Positions 34,148-46,369 of a stretch of DNA of 64,000 nt are shown one piece after another. The stretch comes from Planococcus citri (lineage: Eukaryota; Arthropoda; Insecta; Hemiptera; Pseudococcidae): the NCBI RefSeq assembly GCF_950023065.1, contig NC_088677.1, positions 14,154,001 through 14,218,000 of the forward strand, written 5' to 3'. The notes beneath the pieces are model-generated. The model ran no database searches. It saw nothing but the letters and a program-made list of their open reading frames with translations, and was not told the DNA's origin. A program made the translations under genes and the position numbers. Every line of letters starts with the position of its first letter. Position 1 is the stretch's first letter.

Positions 34148-35389
34148 AACAAGGGAACTACCTGAACCGGCAGAAACGAAAATGAACGAATCAAAGCTAG
34201 TTCGAAAGGAGACCACCTCAGGACCCCAAATCCAAAATTTGAAGTGCTGAAGTTGATTTCTAGATTTTTGGTGAATTTTTGAAAATTGAAAAATCCGAAA
34301 AATTATTAATTAATACCAAAAATAGAAAATATTGATGAAAAATGGAATTTTCTCGGGAAGTGGCTCAGATGGTGTCCCTAACTCATTTACGGCTATCGAA
34401 CTTCGTAAAACCTCAATTCCAGTCATTCTGGAGCCTCCAGCGATTTTTTATCATTTCTCCAGAATCTTGAAATTGCTGTGGAACGGCTAAAAATAAACTT
34501 TAGCACAAATAACTTTATTTGGGGCCTATGTGGGTTGCCTTTAACCATTTTTTGCGGTTGTCGCGAAAATCGGCGTCTGCCGGTTCAGATGTATATTTTT
34601 GGCCACTGGAAAAAAATGACAAAATTTGAAAATTTTAATGGATGCTCCAGAATGGTTGAAATGGAGGTTTTGCCTATTCGGAACGTCGAAAATCCCACAT
34701 AGGCCCCAAGTAAAGTTATTTGTGCTAAAGTTTATTTTTAGCCGTTCCACAGCAATTTTGCAATTTCAAGTTTCTGGAGAAATGATAAAAAATCGCTGGA
34801 GGCTCTAGAATGGTCGAAATGGAGGTTTCACCTATTCGGAACGTTGAGAATAGGTCAGAGCTCGATTTCGGATAGGTAGCATCGCAAAAGATGGAATATT
34901 CAACATTTTCAAATTTTGTCATTTTTTCCAGTGGTCAAAAACACACATCTGAACCGGCAGACGCCGATTTTCGCGACAACCGCAAAAAATGGTTAAAGGC
35001 AACCCACATAGGCCCCAAATAAAGTTATTTGTGCTAAAGTTTATTTTTAGCCGTTCCACAGCAATTTCAAGATTCTGGAGAAATGATAAAAAATCGCTGG
35101 AGGCTCCAGAATGACTGGAATTGAGGTTTTACGAAGTTCGATAGCCGTAAATGAGTTAGGGACACCATCTGAGCCACTTCCCGAGAAAATTCCATTTTTC
35201 ATCAATATTTTCTATTTTTGGTATTAATTAATAATTTTTCGGATTTTTCAATTTTCAAAAATTCACCAAAAATCTAGAAATCAACTTCAGCACTTCAAAT
35301 TTTGGATTTGGGGTCCTGAGGTGGTCTCCTTTCGATCTAGCTTTGATTCATTCATTTTCGTTTCTGCCGGTTCAGGTAGTTCCCTTGTA
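34148..35389. mobile_element. Foldback element with nested inner inverted repeats
   Basis: The outer arms begin with TAACAAGGGAACTACCTGAA and end with its near-complement; left plus right coordinate is 69537. Inside, the motif AGCCGTTCCACAGCAATTT and its complement occur three times (near 34480, 34740 and 35050), giving a second axis near 34614. It is therefore a compound structure, probably built by local duplication. No coding sequence is supported. Confidence 0.8.
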
Positions 35390-35903
35390 AGTTACGTTTA
35401 TGGGACTTTCCATAAATATTCTTGAAGACCTACGCAGGACTTTTCACAACGTTTCGTCAATTCGCCGAAAATTGACTATCTGACAATTTTAGCTAAAAAA
35501 AAAGTAATTTGTTGACAATTTCGGCAAACGGTATTTTTTGGCCGATCTTGTCATGACCTACTGTTTGACGATTTTGGTTTGGATGTCATTAAGTATGCAC
35601 ATATATGAATGACAAAAATAGTTGAAATTATATAAAAACACGAAAATATATAACAAAGTCTATGAATGATGATCAAAACTTATGAAACTTGATTTAAAAT
35701 TTGATTAAAATGCTGCCAAAATCGTGCCCAAAAAGGCACCTACCTATCGTCTTTTGGTTTTACTTGGGAGTTGGGACATGGTGCATAAGTTTCTATTGAT
35801 AGATGTCACCCAACGCAATATTTGTGCCCAAAATTCTACTCTTTCGTGTACCCCCAAAAAACAAGTGACAAAATGAATGTCTGATCTAACGTATCCCTTG
35901 AGA

Positions 35904-35969
35904 GCTGACTTAACTGAGGAAACCTCCGGGTTCATGTCAGCACCCGGAGGTTTCCTAAACGATGTCAGC
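35904..35969. mobile_element. Palindromic micro-element, copy 3
   Basis: GCTGACTTAACTGAGGAAAC and the closing TTTCCTAAACGATGTCAGC bound a 66-bp hairpin around CCTCCGGG / CCCGGAGG. Copies 2 and 3 lie on either side of the foldback at 34148-35389. Confidence 0.75.
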
Positions 35970-37429
35970 ATAAAATCAAGTCACCGCTTAAGGGGTATTC
36001 AAGTTTGTTGATTTTTCATAACCGTCAAAATCATCCCTTCACTTTCGATTGTGTACTTCTACGTCAAAAGGACCGCGTGAACGTGAAGCTTTCATGGACA
36101 ATTTTTGTTTGTACGATGAAAATTTGCGAATTTATTGGTGGCTAATCGGCTTTTTTTTTAGTCACTTTGGTAAAAAAAAATGTTTCAAGTTACATTCAAA
36201 CGTACATGGATTGGCTGAACGGATTTTCATTAAATCTGGAATGTAGCTTCTGCTCGTTATCAGTCAACGCAGCTTTGATGTCTGGTTCAATAATATTGCA
36301 CAATTTAGGGTGCATCAGTGCTGTCCTAATCATATGTACTTTCACGTACGTCGTACATACTACCTACTCGATCACAACTGCAATAGCAGACGCTGATTTT
36401 TATCTCGTAATACCCAAACCATTTGAAAAGTGCGAATTTTTCATATTTCCTCAGCTGAACCACTAGCTGTTCAAAATTTATATTTTATGATACTATTGTG
36501 CTCGGGTGAAAATTTAAAATAGGTAAAACATACAAAATTATCGTTTTTTCGTTATTTGGACCAATTCGTTTGAAAAATTTTCGTTTCAGCAGTATTTTTA
36601 CCTTCGTTTCGATAAAATAATCATTCACTATAGAGGGTTTTCGAAAAAATACCTGAAATGTCGATTTTTCATTTCGAAACATCTGGTTTTGCTCTCCTCT
36701 CCCTCCATCACAAATAAAAATAAATATAAACTCCCTCCTGTGATTTCATCCTGTAAACGTCACTGATGTTCAGCATAATTCAATTAATTTTGAATTTGTA
36801 GACTAAAATGGCATTTGTGATGATACGTCCTTCTCCCTCCCCAAATAACATGACTTAATCCATAAATTTTCGAAAAAATACTTTTTTGAGGGGGAATCGG
36901 TAGCAAAGAACAAAGATCATCTTTCCGTGAATATGAGGAGGGGTACAAAAGTTCATGTTTGAAAGCAGGGCAAGAAAAAAGCAAGAAGTTTGTTTTTTTG
37001 GTTTCAGTGGTTACTGTGGTGAGTTTTTGAGATTCGTGTTTGACGCCGATAACATGCCTACGATAAGCGACTGGTTTTTCTTATCTTGTGAATCGTTGGA
37101 GGGGGGGGGGGGAGAATATCGCTTTGCCTACCGATCGTACATCACTTTATCAATAGTAGTAGTGTAGTAGTAGACATTAGTAAACTCAAACTGTGCGTTC
37201 GTGACGTTAGAGTGTACAGTGTAAACTGTAAGTTAAGTAAGTTAAGTACATCCTGTGGATTTTGGTACGAAGTTAAGAGTTGATTTTTTTTTGCGAATTT
37301 TTGCTGTTTTCTATGGCAAACTAAATTAAATGTGCGTTATTTATCGTGTTTTTTCAAGATACGCCGAACAGTTAGTGAAAATCGCGAAATTTTAATTTGA
37401 GGAATGTGTATTTTTTTCAGCGGAAAAAT
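35970..37429. other. Gene-free stretch before MARF1-like copy B
   Basis: No supported coding sequence. A less AT-rich part at about 37120-37260 with GTAG and GTTAAGTAA repeats could be old promoter or 5' UTR of the MARF1-like copy, but nothing proves it. A G9 run lies near 37101. Confidence 0.35.
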
Positions 37430-39620
37430 TCGGTCGATTTTGGCGGAATGAAAGTAATTTGATGGCAGGTGCGCAGTGTCAGCTGCCAAATTCGTATACC
37501 GAAATGCAGAAGAATGGTTTAAAGGAATGGAGCTGGTTGGACTTGTTAATCCGTTGGATATGAGTAAGGTTCGTAAATGATTATTGATAGGTATTGTTTT
37601 AAATCCGGAATTGTCTTTCCTGTTCGTACAGCAACGTTTTATTCTATTTGCGGGGAAAAAAATCCTCGCTGTTCTTTTGCATAACGATTTGTGTTCCCAG
37701 TCCCTTATTTTACGCGCTTATGAGCACCATAATTATTCCAGGTCGGTCGAAACTTTACCTCTCAGAGGTTCTGATAATGTGAGTGTGAAACTTGGCCTAC
37801 ATACTTGAATAACTATCTGTGGTATACAAGTATGTTTCTTTATTTCTTGTAATTACCTTTTCTTGATTTTTGTCTTCTGTTTTAGTTACAAATTAACAAC
37901 CCTGTAGAGGTTTTAGTGACCAACTTAACTATAGGATATGACCCTGCGAAAATTCGCAACAAGCTGAAACGTTTTTCGGAAAACTGCGGTGGTCGTGTTG
38001 GAATGATAACCAATCAAACTGCTACCATAAGTTTTTCAGCAATGGAATTTGCTACTAGGTAAGTTTCGAAAGAATGCAATTATAAAATAAAAGTCGTATT
38101 TTGTAGGATACCTATCAGGTGAAGGGATTGAATGAAAATTGGTCATTCAGATTGTGTTTGGTTTTTTTCGGTTTTTGTTACGCATGTTTCGAAAATACGT
38201 ATATTATGAAGGTCAAGTACGGGGTGGGTCAATGTTCAATGTTTTTTTTATGAATAACATTCCCGTGTAAGCATGGACGTGAGAATTTGCGTGACTCACT
38301 GTTAGCTAAAATTGTAAAAATGTAATTTACGAAATTGCGCACAATTTCGAAACCTCGAAGGGAAAAAAAGAATCGAAATATTCAGTAATGCCGCAACCTG
38401 CTCAAGAGTTAACAAAGAAGAATTACTAATACGTGTCAAGTCGACTGTTGAACTTTTTAAAATGCATTTGCGACCGCGTTTTAAATTCCAAAATACCGCG
38501 TGATTAGTTTTACTTACATATTAAATTAAGTGAGTTTTATTTTTTTTTCACGAGTGAAACTTATCCATAATGGTTGGATTGTTTTTCTGGAGCTCAAAAG
38601 CGTATGAATAAGAAACGAGTTTTTGAAAAATTTATTAATTTTTCCACCAATTGTATGTATTCATGTTATTTTGTTGTTTGTTTGTTTTTCAGTAGGGAAA
38701 AAGAATAACATTTGCGGAAACTTCGATCACATTGTGCCTAACCAGAAAATGTATCATTGTCCGAATAACGAGAATTTTCTTATCGTTCCCAAATATCCGA
38801 TCAATGATCAGAGGTATAAATAAGTTCCACTCAAGCAGGATTACGAGTATTTTACAGTTTTATTTATGTGTTGAGTAACGCGTGTTCGTATTTTTATCCA
38901 TCAGGAATTTCTTACGGTACGAAAGACCAGCTTCGTGAAACGGTCAACGTAGCGATAACTACACTGTTCCTTATACAATTCAAGAGAATTTCCCTCATCC
39001 TAATAATTTACCACATGGAAGTTTCGAATTGTTTTGATACCGTTCATTGAATTTAGAAGTATACGATGGAAGGTGGTGGACAAGTTTTGGCTGCTTGCGA
39101 CGTTACTGCCAAGTGTTTGCCTCAAGATCCGTATGTGATGGCCCAACGTAAGAATACTTTGTTTTTCTCTTTTTTTCGCTGTTACGATAACGCGATTGAC
39201 GAATGTTTATTTTTTCAACGGAAAACTTTGATCGATTTTGGGAGAATGAAAGTAATTTGATGGCAGGTGCGCAGTGTCAGCCAAATTCGTATATCGAAAT
39301 GCAAAAGAACGGGTTACCGCAGATAACGATATTGAAAAGGAATGCAGCTGTACCTGTTAATCCGTTGGACTTGGATATGAATAAGGTACGTAAACGATTA
39401 TTGATAGGTACTATTTTAAATCTGGATGAAAGAAATTAATATTTAATTTCGGTACACTCTTTCCTATTCGTACAGAGGTATTTTCATCCTATTTATACAA
39501 ATCAAGCTACAATCAATCAATCTACTCAAACAAATGGACCGGTTGAATTACATGTAACGAACTTTGATTTTCAACGCGTTTGGTCAGATTTTGAATTTAT
39601 CTGCTTCCGGCGGCGGAGGA
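37430..39620 (+). pseudogene. Partial MARF1-like copy B (NYN end, RRM, second RRM start)
   Basis: Exon-like blocks with GT-AG borders: 37467-37566 (GAQCQLPNSYTEMQKNG), 37631-37778 (VLLHNDLCSQSLILRAYEHH, like the end of the NYN domain with its L-A-x-E-H helix), 37886-38058 (NNPVEVLVTNL then NKLKRFSENCGGRVG, matching the first RRM of MARF1/limkain b1), about 38690-38822, 39266-39388 and 39478-39600 (GPVELHVTNFD, like the next RRM). Block 39266-39388 is a diverged duplicate of 37467-37566, so the exon order is scrambled. Frames break between blocks. MARF1 controls RNA stability in the germline; this copy cannot encode it. Confidence 0.65.
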
Positions 39621-40038
39621 GTCATTCTGTCTTCGTTGGAATTAATGGAATCTTCGGATCATGAATAAGACGAACTGTCGTCCTTTTTGGAGTCGGATTT
39701 AGGGGAAGTTTTCAACTGCTCTTCGTTCTGTAAACTTTCGCCCTATGTCATGGATTTTTTTCTTTTTCAGATTCGCTGCAGATCGACGCTGTCGGCGCTC
39801 CTTGACTGCTTCAGAGTACCTTTCATTCGACTGTCGATATTATCGATATTTTCCGTTCGCTGATACACCGAAGTATTCGAAAATAAATGTAGGTAGAAAA
39901 TTTAAAGACAATTTTTGACTATACGTTTATTTCATTCTAGGTTACGCTAATTCTCGGTAAATTAGTGTCAAACTTTCTATAAATTTGCGTTAATGAGTCG
40001 CTGATCACTTAAATTATTGTACCTTTTATGCCCGACAG

Positions 40039-40640
40039 ATTTTGATGCTGGACGAAACAGACAGTATATTAAACATGGGTTTCAAACCGCAGATCAGAAA
40101 AATCGTCGAAAGACACTCGATGCCAAAAATTGGCGAACGATAAACCCTTATGTTCTCTGCTACTTTCCCGAAGGGAATTCAGGTGCGTAGTACGTACTTG
40201 ACGAATATCGATCGGCGATTAATTTTAGTACGACTGCATTAATTGACCTCTAATGGATAACTGTTGCGTTGTTGATAATAGATTTCAGCCCGAGATTTCT
40301 TCGATAATTATATATTCTTAGCGATTGTTCGTGTTGGTTCGACAAAAACGAGAAAAAAACCTGTTTATTAGATTTACTCGCCGCCCATAAATCCGATCAG
40401 CCGGGTAAGCAGATAACTTCTTGACGAGATTACATTTTCCAGACCTGATTACGTATTGAAATAATTATGTTCTCAAATTAGCGGCCGATGCGTTGACATT
40501 GATCTTCGTAGAGATGAAAAAGGCGCATAATCGTTAGAAGAATTTATAATACACTGCGAGAGCTATTAGATTTGGAAGAACAACCATCTTGGTGGCGACC
40601 GCTGTTGCGACTGGCAGTCTTGATATACCGCACGTCACAA
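40039..40640 (+). pseudogene. DEAD-box RNA helicase fragment (DDX3/Belle type)
   Basis: Exon 40039-40182 reads LMLDETDSILNMGFKPQIRK and, after an in-frame TAA, TLMFSATFPKGIQ. These are motif II (DEAD changed to DETD) and motif III (SAT), in the spacing of the DDX3/Belle/Vasa group. Then come CLLDLLAAHKSDQPG (to about 40404), LTLIFVEMKKA (from about 40482) and ILVATAVATGSLDIPHV (about 40580-40630; the family has A-T-x-V-A-A-R-G-L-D-I). Sequence between LEEFIIH and ILVATAV is deleted, with a frame change. CAA to TAA would explain the stop. DDX3/Belle unwinds RNA in translation control. Confidence 0.8.
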
Positions 40641-42960
40641 TCCGTCGTCGAGTGTTGAACAAAAAAGTGGTTCATCCAAGGCTGCTGCGGTCGTTTGTTA
40701 CCGTAAGTGTAATAAAAGGAGTGAAATTGCACACTGCACAGTGGGAAAATGGTGCAACTTGGTCCGTTGTTCGCTTCGTCTTTCAGAATTCAAAGATGAC
40801 GCGTGTATCAGAGCCGAACCTACAGATAACGTTTCCTAGCAGCCTCCGAAAGAGGTGGAATTTTCGATCGACAAGACCGCTAAACAAATAATCGAATCCT
40901 GCAAGTAAGTCGCGAGTCGTATCTGCGTCCGGGACGACCGCTTACTCGTACTGATAATCGCAATCGCCTACTCACTTACAGGGGTAAAAGTCTAAATGGG
41001 GTATCCGAACTGCAGTGCCTTCGCCACCGGATCCTCCGCCTTCAACATCAACTAAAGAACAACTACCTCAGACTGTGTTGATATTCATACATAATAAAAA
41101 AACAAGCGTTTAGTCCGCAGCTGCAAGCATTCTGCTAGAAACATCCAACACCGATTGTTCGGGAGCATCGCTGCTGCTGTAAACTTAGGTTTGTACGCTC
41201 TCATACTCGTACTCGTATTCTGTCGTGCGAGCTATTTTTAAAATGTGTAAATGTCGACGCGCAGATTTGGGATTATTGTCGACCAAAAGTCTGGTTGAAG
41301 CGAATCCCAATCATTTGATCAAAGTACGAACGCAAGTACAGCAAAGCGGTGACGAAAATTGGAATCAGTCACACGCTCGTAATGGCTGGGCTTGTATTAG
41401 CCATCGATCGCACACAACTATAGCCAAAATATGCTCAGTATCAAGCGTCTAGTTTTCAAGATTCGTTGAAGGTACGAGTATACGAATACATATGTGTAAA
41501 AACCAGCGATAGCCGATTGTGTTTCGAATGCGTTTGTTTTCTTTTCTTTTGTTTTGTTGTAGGAGAAACGAGAGACGCATTCGTCCAATGCGCAAGGTAG
41601 CTCTAACAATTTATCAGACTTGATTCCAAAGATTCGACGGGTAATTTGAAAAGAAAAAAAGGCCCCTCCAATTTTGTAAGTGTTCTGCCCAGTGTCGAAT
41701 CTCAGTCATAACACAAACGCAATGCAATGTCGATGATATGTATTTTCGCTTCGCGCTTTTCACAGAGCGTACCCGGTATCAAACCGCATCAAGGTTCGAA
41801 AATGCTAACTTTGTTGCGCCTTTCGCTTGTACATATGTGTGGCTTTTTTAAAACAAAATTGTGGGAACGCTTTATCTTTTTTTGCCCAAATTTCAATTTT
41901 TCACCTTTTTTTCAATCGCATCTCAAAATTTTCCAAATCATCTTCTAGAATTTTTATTTTTTCTCTAAACTTTTTTCAAGTTCCACTTCTTGCGACTTGA
42001 ATTAATTTTTACCCATCCCTCCTCCACTCGTCAATTTTTCCGTGGAAACGAGGAGAAATTTCCTGCAGCGAATACAGATGTTCTCTTTTCATAATTTTAA
42101 TCTTCAAAAATACTTTTCGTGCGTATTCATATTGCAGGTACATGTGTATGGTTTTCATTGAAAATGGTTGTGTTCCTTTGAAAAATATTGATACTTCACC
42201 CCCCTCGCCCATGATACTCGTAAGATGATGAATTTTGAGATACCTTCAGGTTAAGAATGAGTATGTTTATGATTATTCTCAAAAATCTCAAAAAAATGAC
42301 GCTTCACGATAGTTGAAATTGGAGATTTGGCGCCGCAATGTGCCACTTATTATTGATGTAGAATTCGTAAAATCGAAAATACCTATTTTCACACTTAAGA
42401 ATTAATAACTTAGGGCCTTTAAATCTCAAGAGTAGGCAACCGTGCTTACGTGTATTCACGTTGGGTTGCGTACGTTACTGATACAAAGGAACTATCGAAA
42501 TGATGTGAAGGTGTTCATCGCTTCGTGCTCTCTGATCCGGTTATTGATTCCTACCAGGGCAATTCAAAATAAACTTTGTAGTGATGATTCATTAGAAGAA
42601 TTTTCATCGGGTTTTAAACTTCACTTTGGAATTGTTGTTGACATTCTTGATTACTGGACAGGTACTAAGTGTGCAGGAAGCTCGTCGCATAGTTTTGAAC
42701 AATTTTCAAAATCACATAAATATTTCAATTCTTTTGACGACAGTCACGTAACTGTGTATTTGGTTATTCGATGAAACCTTGACTGTACGTGTGTACATTT
42801 TCATATTGTTTATTCAGCTGTGTAATTACTGTTATATTGCGGTACATTTGAAATACTCTTTCTTGCAAATTGATTATGTGATTTTGTTTTTCTATTAGCG
42901 AGTTATGAATTTTAAATATGAGTTTTCTATCATCCTTAGAACGTACCAAGTTTGGTTTTT
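40641..42960. other. No supported gene; possible weak exon remnants
   Basis: Base composition at 40640-41620 is more balanced than the surrounding repeats and short open frames exist, but none matches a family I know and splice borders do not chain. 41640-42960 is AT-rich. A 110-codon ORF at 42442-42774 has no recognisable motif and no consistent neighbours. Confidence 0.35.
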
Positions 42961-42986
42961 ATTGACATTATTTTTTTCAATTTCAG

Positions 42987-45417
42987 GCAAATATCTCAAT
43001 CAGCACCCCTAAAGATCAGCATCGTTGGATTTTGGATCAAAAAGGACGAAAATTGAAGGATTTGGATAAAAATACCGGAACCAAAATAAGCATACTGAGT
43101 ATTAACGATTCGTCTGATGAAATCGCCGTCGTTGAAAATCGAGAAAGTATCGAAAAAGCGGTTCACGAAATTCGTGTCATTTCCGATGAACAGGTACGCA
43201 GAATATTCTGTGCTTTTGGTAGTTTTGGTAGAGATTGGTGACATTAATGGAATTCATCTCGAAAATAGTGAATACATTAATTTAATCAATGATAACGGTG
43301 TTAGTAATGTTATCAATTTTGGTTAAATTATCTGTTCGCACTTATCGTCGGGCAAAGGTCATGACAAAAATTTTAATCGAGAATTTAAATTCGTGGTTGT
43401 TTGAAAACAATTTCATATTTTTCTAATTTCAGTCTAAGAAAGCATTTGTCAGAGTAAGCGTTCCGAAAATCTATCATCCCTTCGTTACCGGCGCGAATAA
43501 CGAGAAAATCAATCAACTGAGTCACGAAACGAATACCAGGATCAATGTACCTCCGCCTTCCGTCGATAACACCGAAATAACCATAACTGGAGAAAAAGAA
43601 GGAGTATTGAATGCGAAAAATCGAATCATGCAGATATATCAAGATATGGTAGCTACACGTCTCGAATACACCGTATATTGGACCATTTTACTCGAGTTAA
43701 ATTTATTCACGAGCTTCGTGTTTTTTTAATAGGAAAAAAATTGTAAAAATATCAGCGTCGAAGTACCGAAATGGCAACACAAATACGTAATCGGACACAA
43801 CGGCTCAACTATGGCTGAAATCTTGTAAGAAACTGGCGTTAGTGTAGAAGTACCTGCGGCTGACGTCGTCGATGACACCATCACTTTACGTGCACCGTGC
43901 CAAGTTCTTGGAGATGGTACTATTAATTTTCTTACTTGGATAAAAAACTGCAATTTCTCTATCCTCGTTGATAATGGTTAGACGGATGCTCCTTTGTTGA
44001 AATTCATGTTTAGATGAAACTTTTCCACAGCTTTAGGCTACTTTGCCATTAATCACACAAAAATTCTGCGCTTTAATATAAAGCTGTTAGAATCGTAAGC
44101 CCTATTCATTTTTTTGAACTGACTGCGCTGCTTTTTTCAGCATTGGGGTTACGTTATGGTTGTCAAAATTGCCGAGTCTCGTTTCTTGGCAAAAATTGCT
44201 AGAAAAAATTGTCGTTTTATTTTTTGTCAATAATTCTCGAAAATTAAACGCCCCTTTAAAAAAATGTTGTCAAAAATTCTAGCTTTTTCAAAAATTTATG
44301 ACAATTTTCTTCTTTTTTTTTTAGCAAAACAGCTAAAAGGTATTATCATTTTTGTTTAATTCCAAAAAAATCTCAGTTTTGTCCAAAAATTACCCAGCAG
44401 TCTCGCTTTTTTTCCAACAATAATTGTTGTTTTTTTTTTGCAGAAATAGCAAAAAGTTTCTGTTTGTTGCCAAGAGCCATGTATTAAATTTCTTCTTTTT
44501 TTTCTACAGATAATTATCAGCAAAATGGGATTTCTGAAATCAACGGACACGCTGACGATAAAGATCAGGCTAAGCCTTGCGACACTGTTTATATTACAGT
44601 TAAACCAGAAAATTGCGAGAGTGCTAAGCGCAGAGTCTTCTACATATTGTTCCAATTACTTTAGAGGTAAATTTCAACATTGAATAGTGCTAACATGGTT
44701 TAAATACATATATTTATTTTAAATGTTTAATTTTTTTCAGCTATATCTTATAGCTATCACGGTTTGATTATTGGACCTAGCGGGAAATTGATCCGCAAAA
44801 TTATCAATGCGCATGACTGACGTTCAAGTGGACGTCCCTCAGATAGACATGAAATTAGATTTAATTGAAGTAAGTGTTTCTCTCACAGATACAGCGAAGA
44901 AGTCAACATAGATCGTCGCGTTCACCCTAGAATAATCGGAGCTAAAGGTCGACAAATCAGGAAGATAATGGAAGAGTTCGACGTTGAGATCAGATTCCCT
45001 CGCAATACAGATGCTGATCCCGATACCGCTGTGATATTCGCCGACGAAGATAAGGTCGCTGATTGTAAAGATCATCTGTTCACTTCGCAAGACGACTCTG
45101 TAAGTTTATGAAAATAATTTCACGTAAGACTGCTCGTATTAAATACTAAAATTCATACGGGTTTACAGTTTCAAAACGTTCATGATGACGTGAAAGCGCC
45201 GAGTACATCGGATATGATATTCGACGGCGGAAATACTCGTAATAAACCTGACGAAGCCGGGTTCGTCGTGAAAAATGCCCATTTGGATCAAAAAGCACCA
45301 GATATGAGTAGTATTGCGGAGTTTCCGTATTTTGAAGCCGTCGATAGTAGTACAACTTCCGCTCAGTTAGGGTCCGAATCGAAACCTACTTGGGGGCAAC
45401 GGCGTCAAGTGCCTTAG
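42987..45417 (+). pseudogene. Vigilin (HDLBP/Dp1) copy with internal deletion and stops
   Basis: Vigilin is an RNA-binding protein of about 14 KH domains. Exons seen: 42987-43193 (KH; ISTPKDQHRWILDQKGRKL), 43433-43648 (KH; RVSVPKIYHPFVTG, NTRINVPPPSVDNTEI), 43733-43916 (KH; SVEVPKWQHKYVIGHNGSTM, TAA at 43826), about 44512-44667, about 44751-44869 (YHGLIIGPSGKLIRKI, then a 1-nt frame change), 44889-45099 (last KH; HPRIIGAKGRQIRKIMEEF) and 45169-45417 (tail with EAGFVVKN and QKAPDMSSIAEFPYF). The first three match KH2-KH4 of the family, the rest the final KH domains and the C-terminus, so about half the array is missing. The first two GxxG loops are altered (DQKG, GANN). Introns are kept, so it is a DNA-level copy. 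Confidence 0.88.
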
Positions 45418-45567
45418 TGCCTTTTTCTTAAATTAGGGTCCTTTTTTCTTTTTTTTTAAATTATAAATTTAATAATTTAATGCATAATTACTTCCATTTT
45501 AAAGATAGTATTGTTGAATCTTGAAAAATGAAAATATGATTGCTTTTTTCATTTCTTTTCTCTGTGA

Positions 45568-45573
45568 AATAAA
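45568..45573 (+). other. Possible polyadenylation signal of the vigilin copy
   Basis: AATAAA lies about 150 bp after the stop codon of the vigilin-like terminal exon. A long T run follows at about 45778-45801. The position is right for a 3' UTR end, but AT-rich DNA gives such hexamers by chance. Confidence 0.4.
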
Positions 45574-46360
45574 TTAGTCATTCGTTGCATTTGACGTAGT
45601 GTAATTTTACGACCATGTATTTCATGACCTGAATATTTGTTTTCTGTTTGATGTATTTTTTAAAATGAGTTCATTATTGATATAATTATGCAATGTTTCC
45701 TATGATCGTTCGAGCACGCCATTTTTGATATTTCATTTCCTCAGAATATTGTTTAGTACGTTTTGTTCTCTCTGCATTTTTTTTTTTTTTTTTTTTTTTT
45801 TGTTAAAGAATCTTGAATGATGGCAATGGCATGTTGAAAAAAGAAAATAAACAAAACATGTTTTTGATTTAATAAAAAGGTACTTACTTACTTACTTACT
45901 TTAGTGTGAATAGATTAAGATGCGAGAAGTGATTATGGGATGCAGGTTTGCAGTGCTGAATTATTCTTCTTTGCCCAGCGGTAAATGAATATTTTACGAT
46001 TCTTTTTATTAAATTGGTGGTGGTCGCTTGAGATTCCTACTTTACGACTTGCATAGTGGTTTTGTATTTTAAACGTAGTTAGTTTTCCGTGATGAATCGT
46101 TTGTATGCCTGCAAATTATGCGAAAAATTGAAACAATGCTGCAAAATCGGTTAAAATAGAGCTCTTTGGGTTAAAATTATATTTGATTTTGAAATGCAGT
46201 GTCTGTAGGGCTATGCTGAGCCGACACGAGGGTGGGAAATCCAGCACCATGAAATGGATGCACTGTTTTTTCACAATCAATTCATCTTGAGAATTTTTGC
46301 CTTATTGTAGCATGATTCTTGAGATGGCAACACTGCTTCACGTTTTCGGAATAATTTTAT
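45574..46360. other. Gene-free stretch 3' of the vigilin copy
   Basis: It holds a T homopolymer (about 45778-45801) and a short (CTTA)n run (about 45882-45900). No coding sequence is supported. Confidence 0.5.
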
Positions 46361-46369
46361 TATGGGGTT

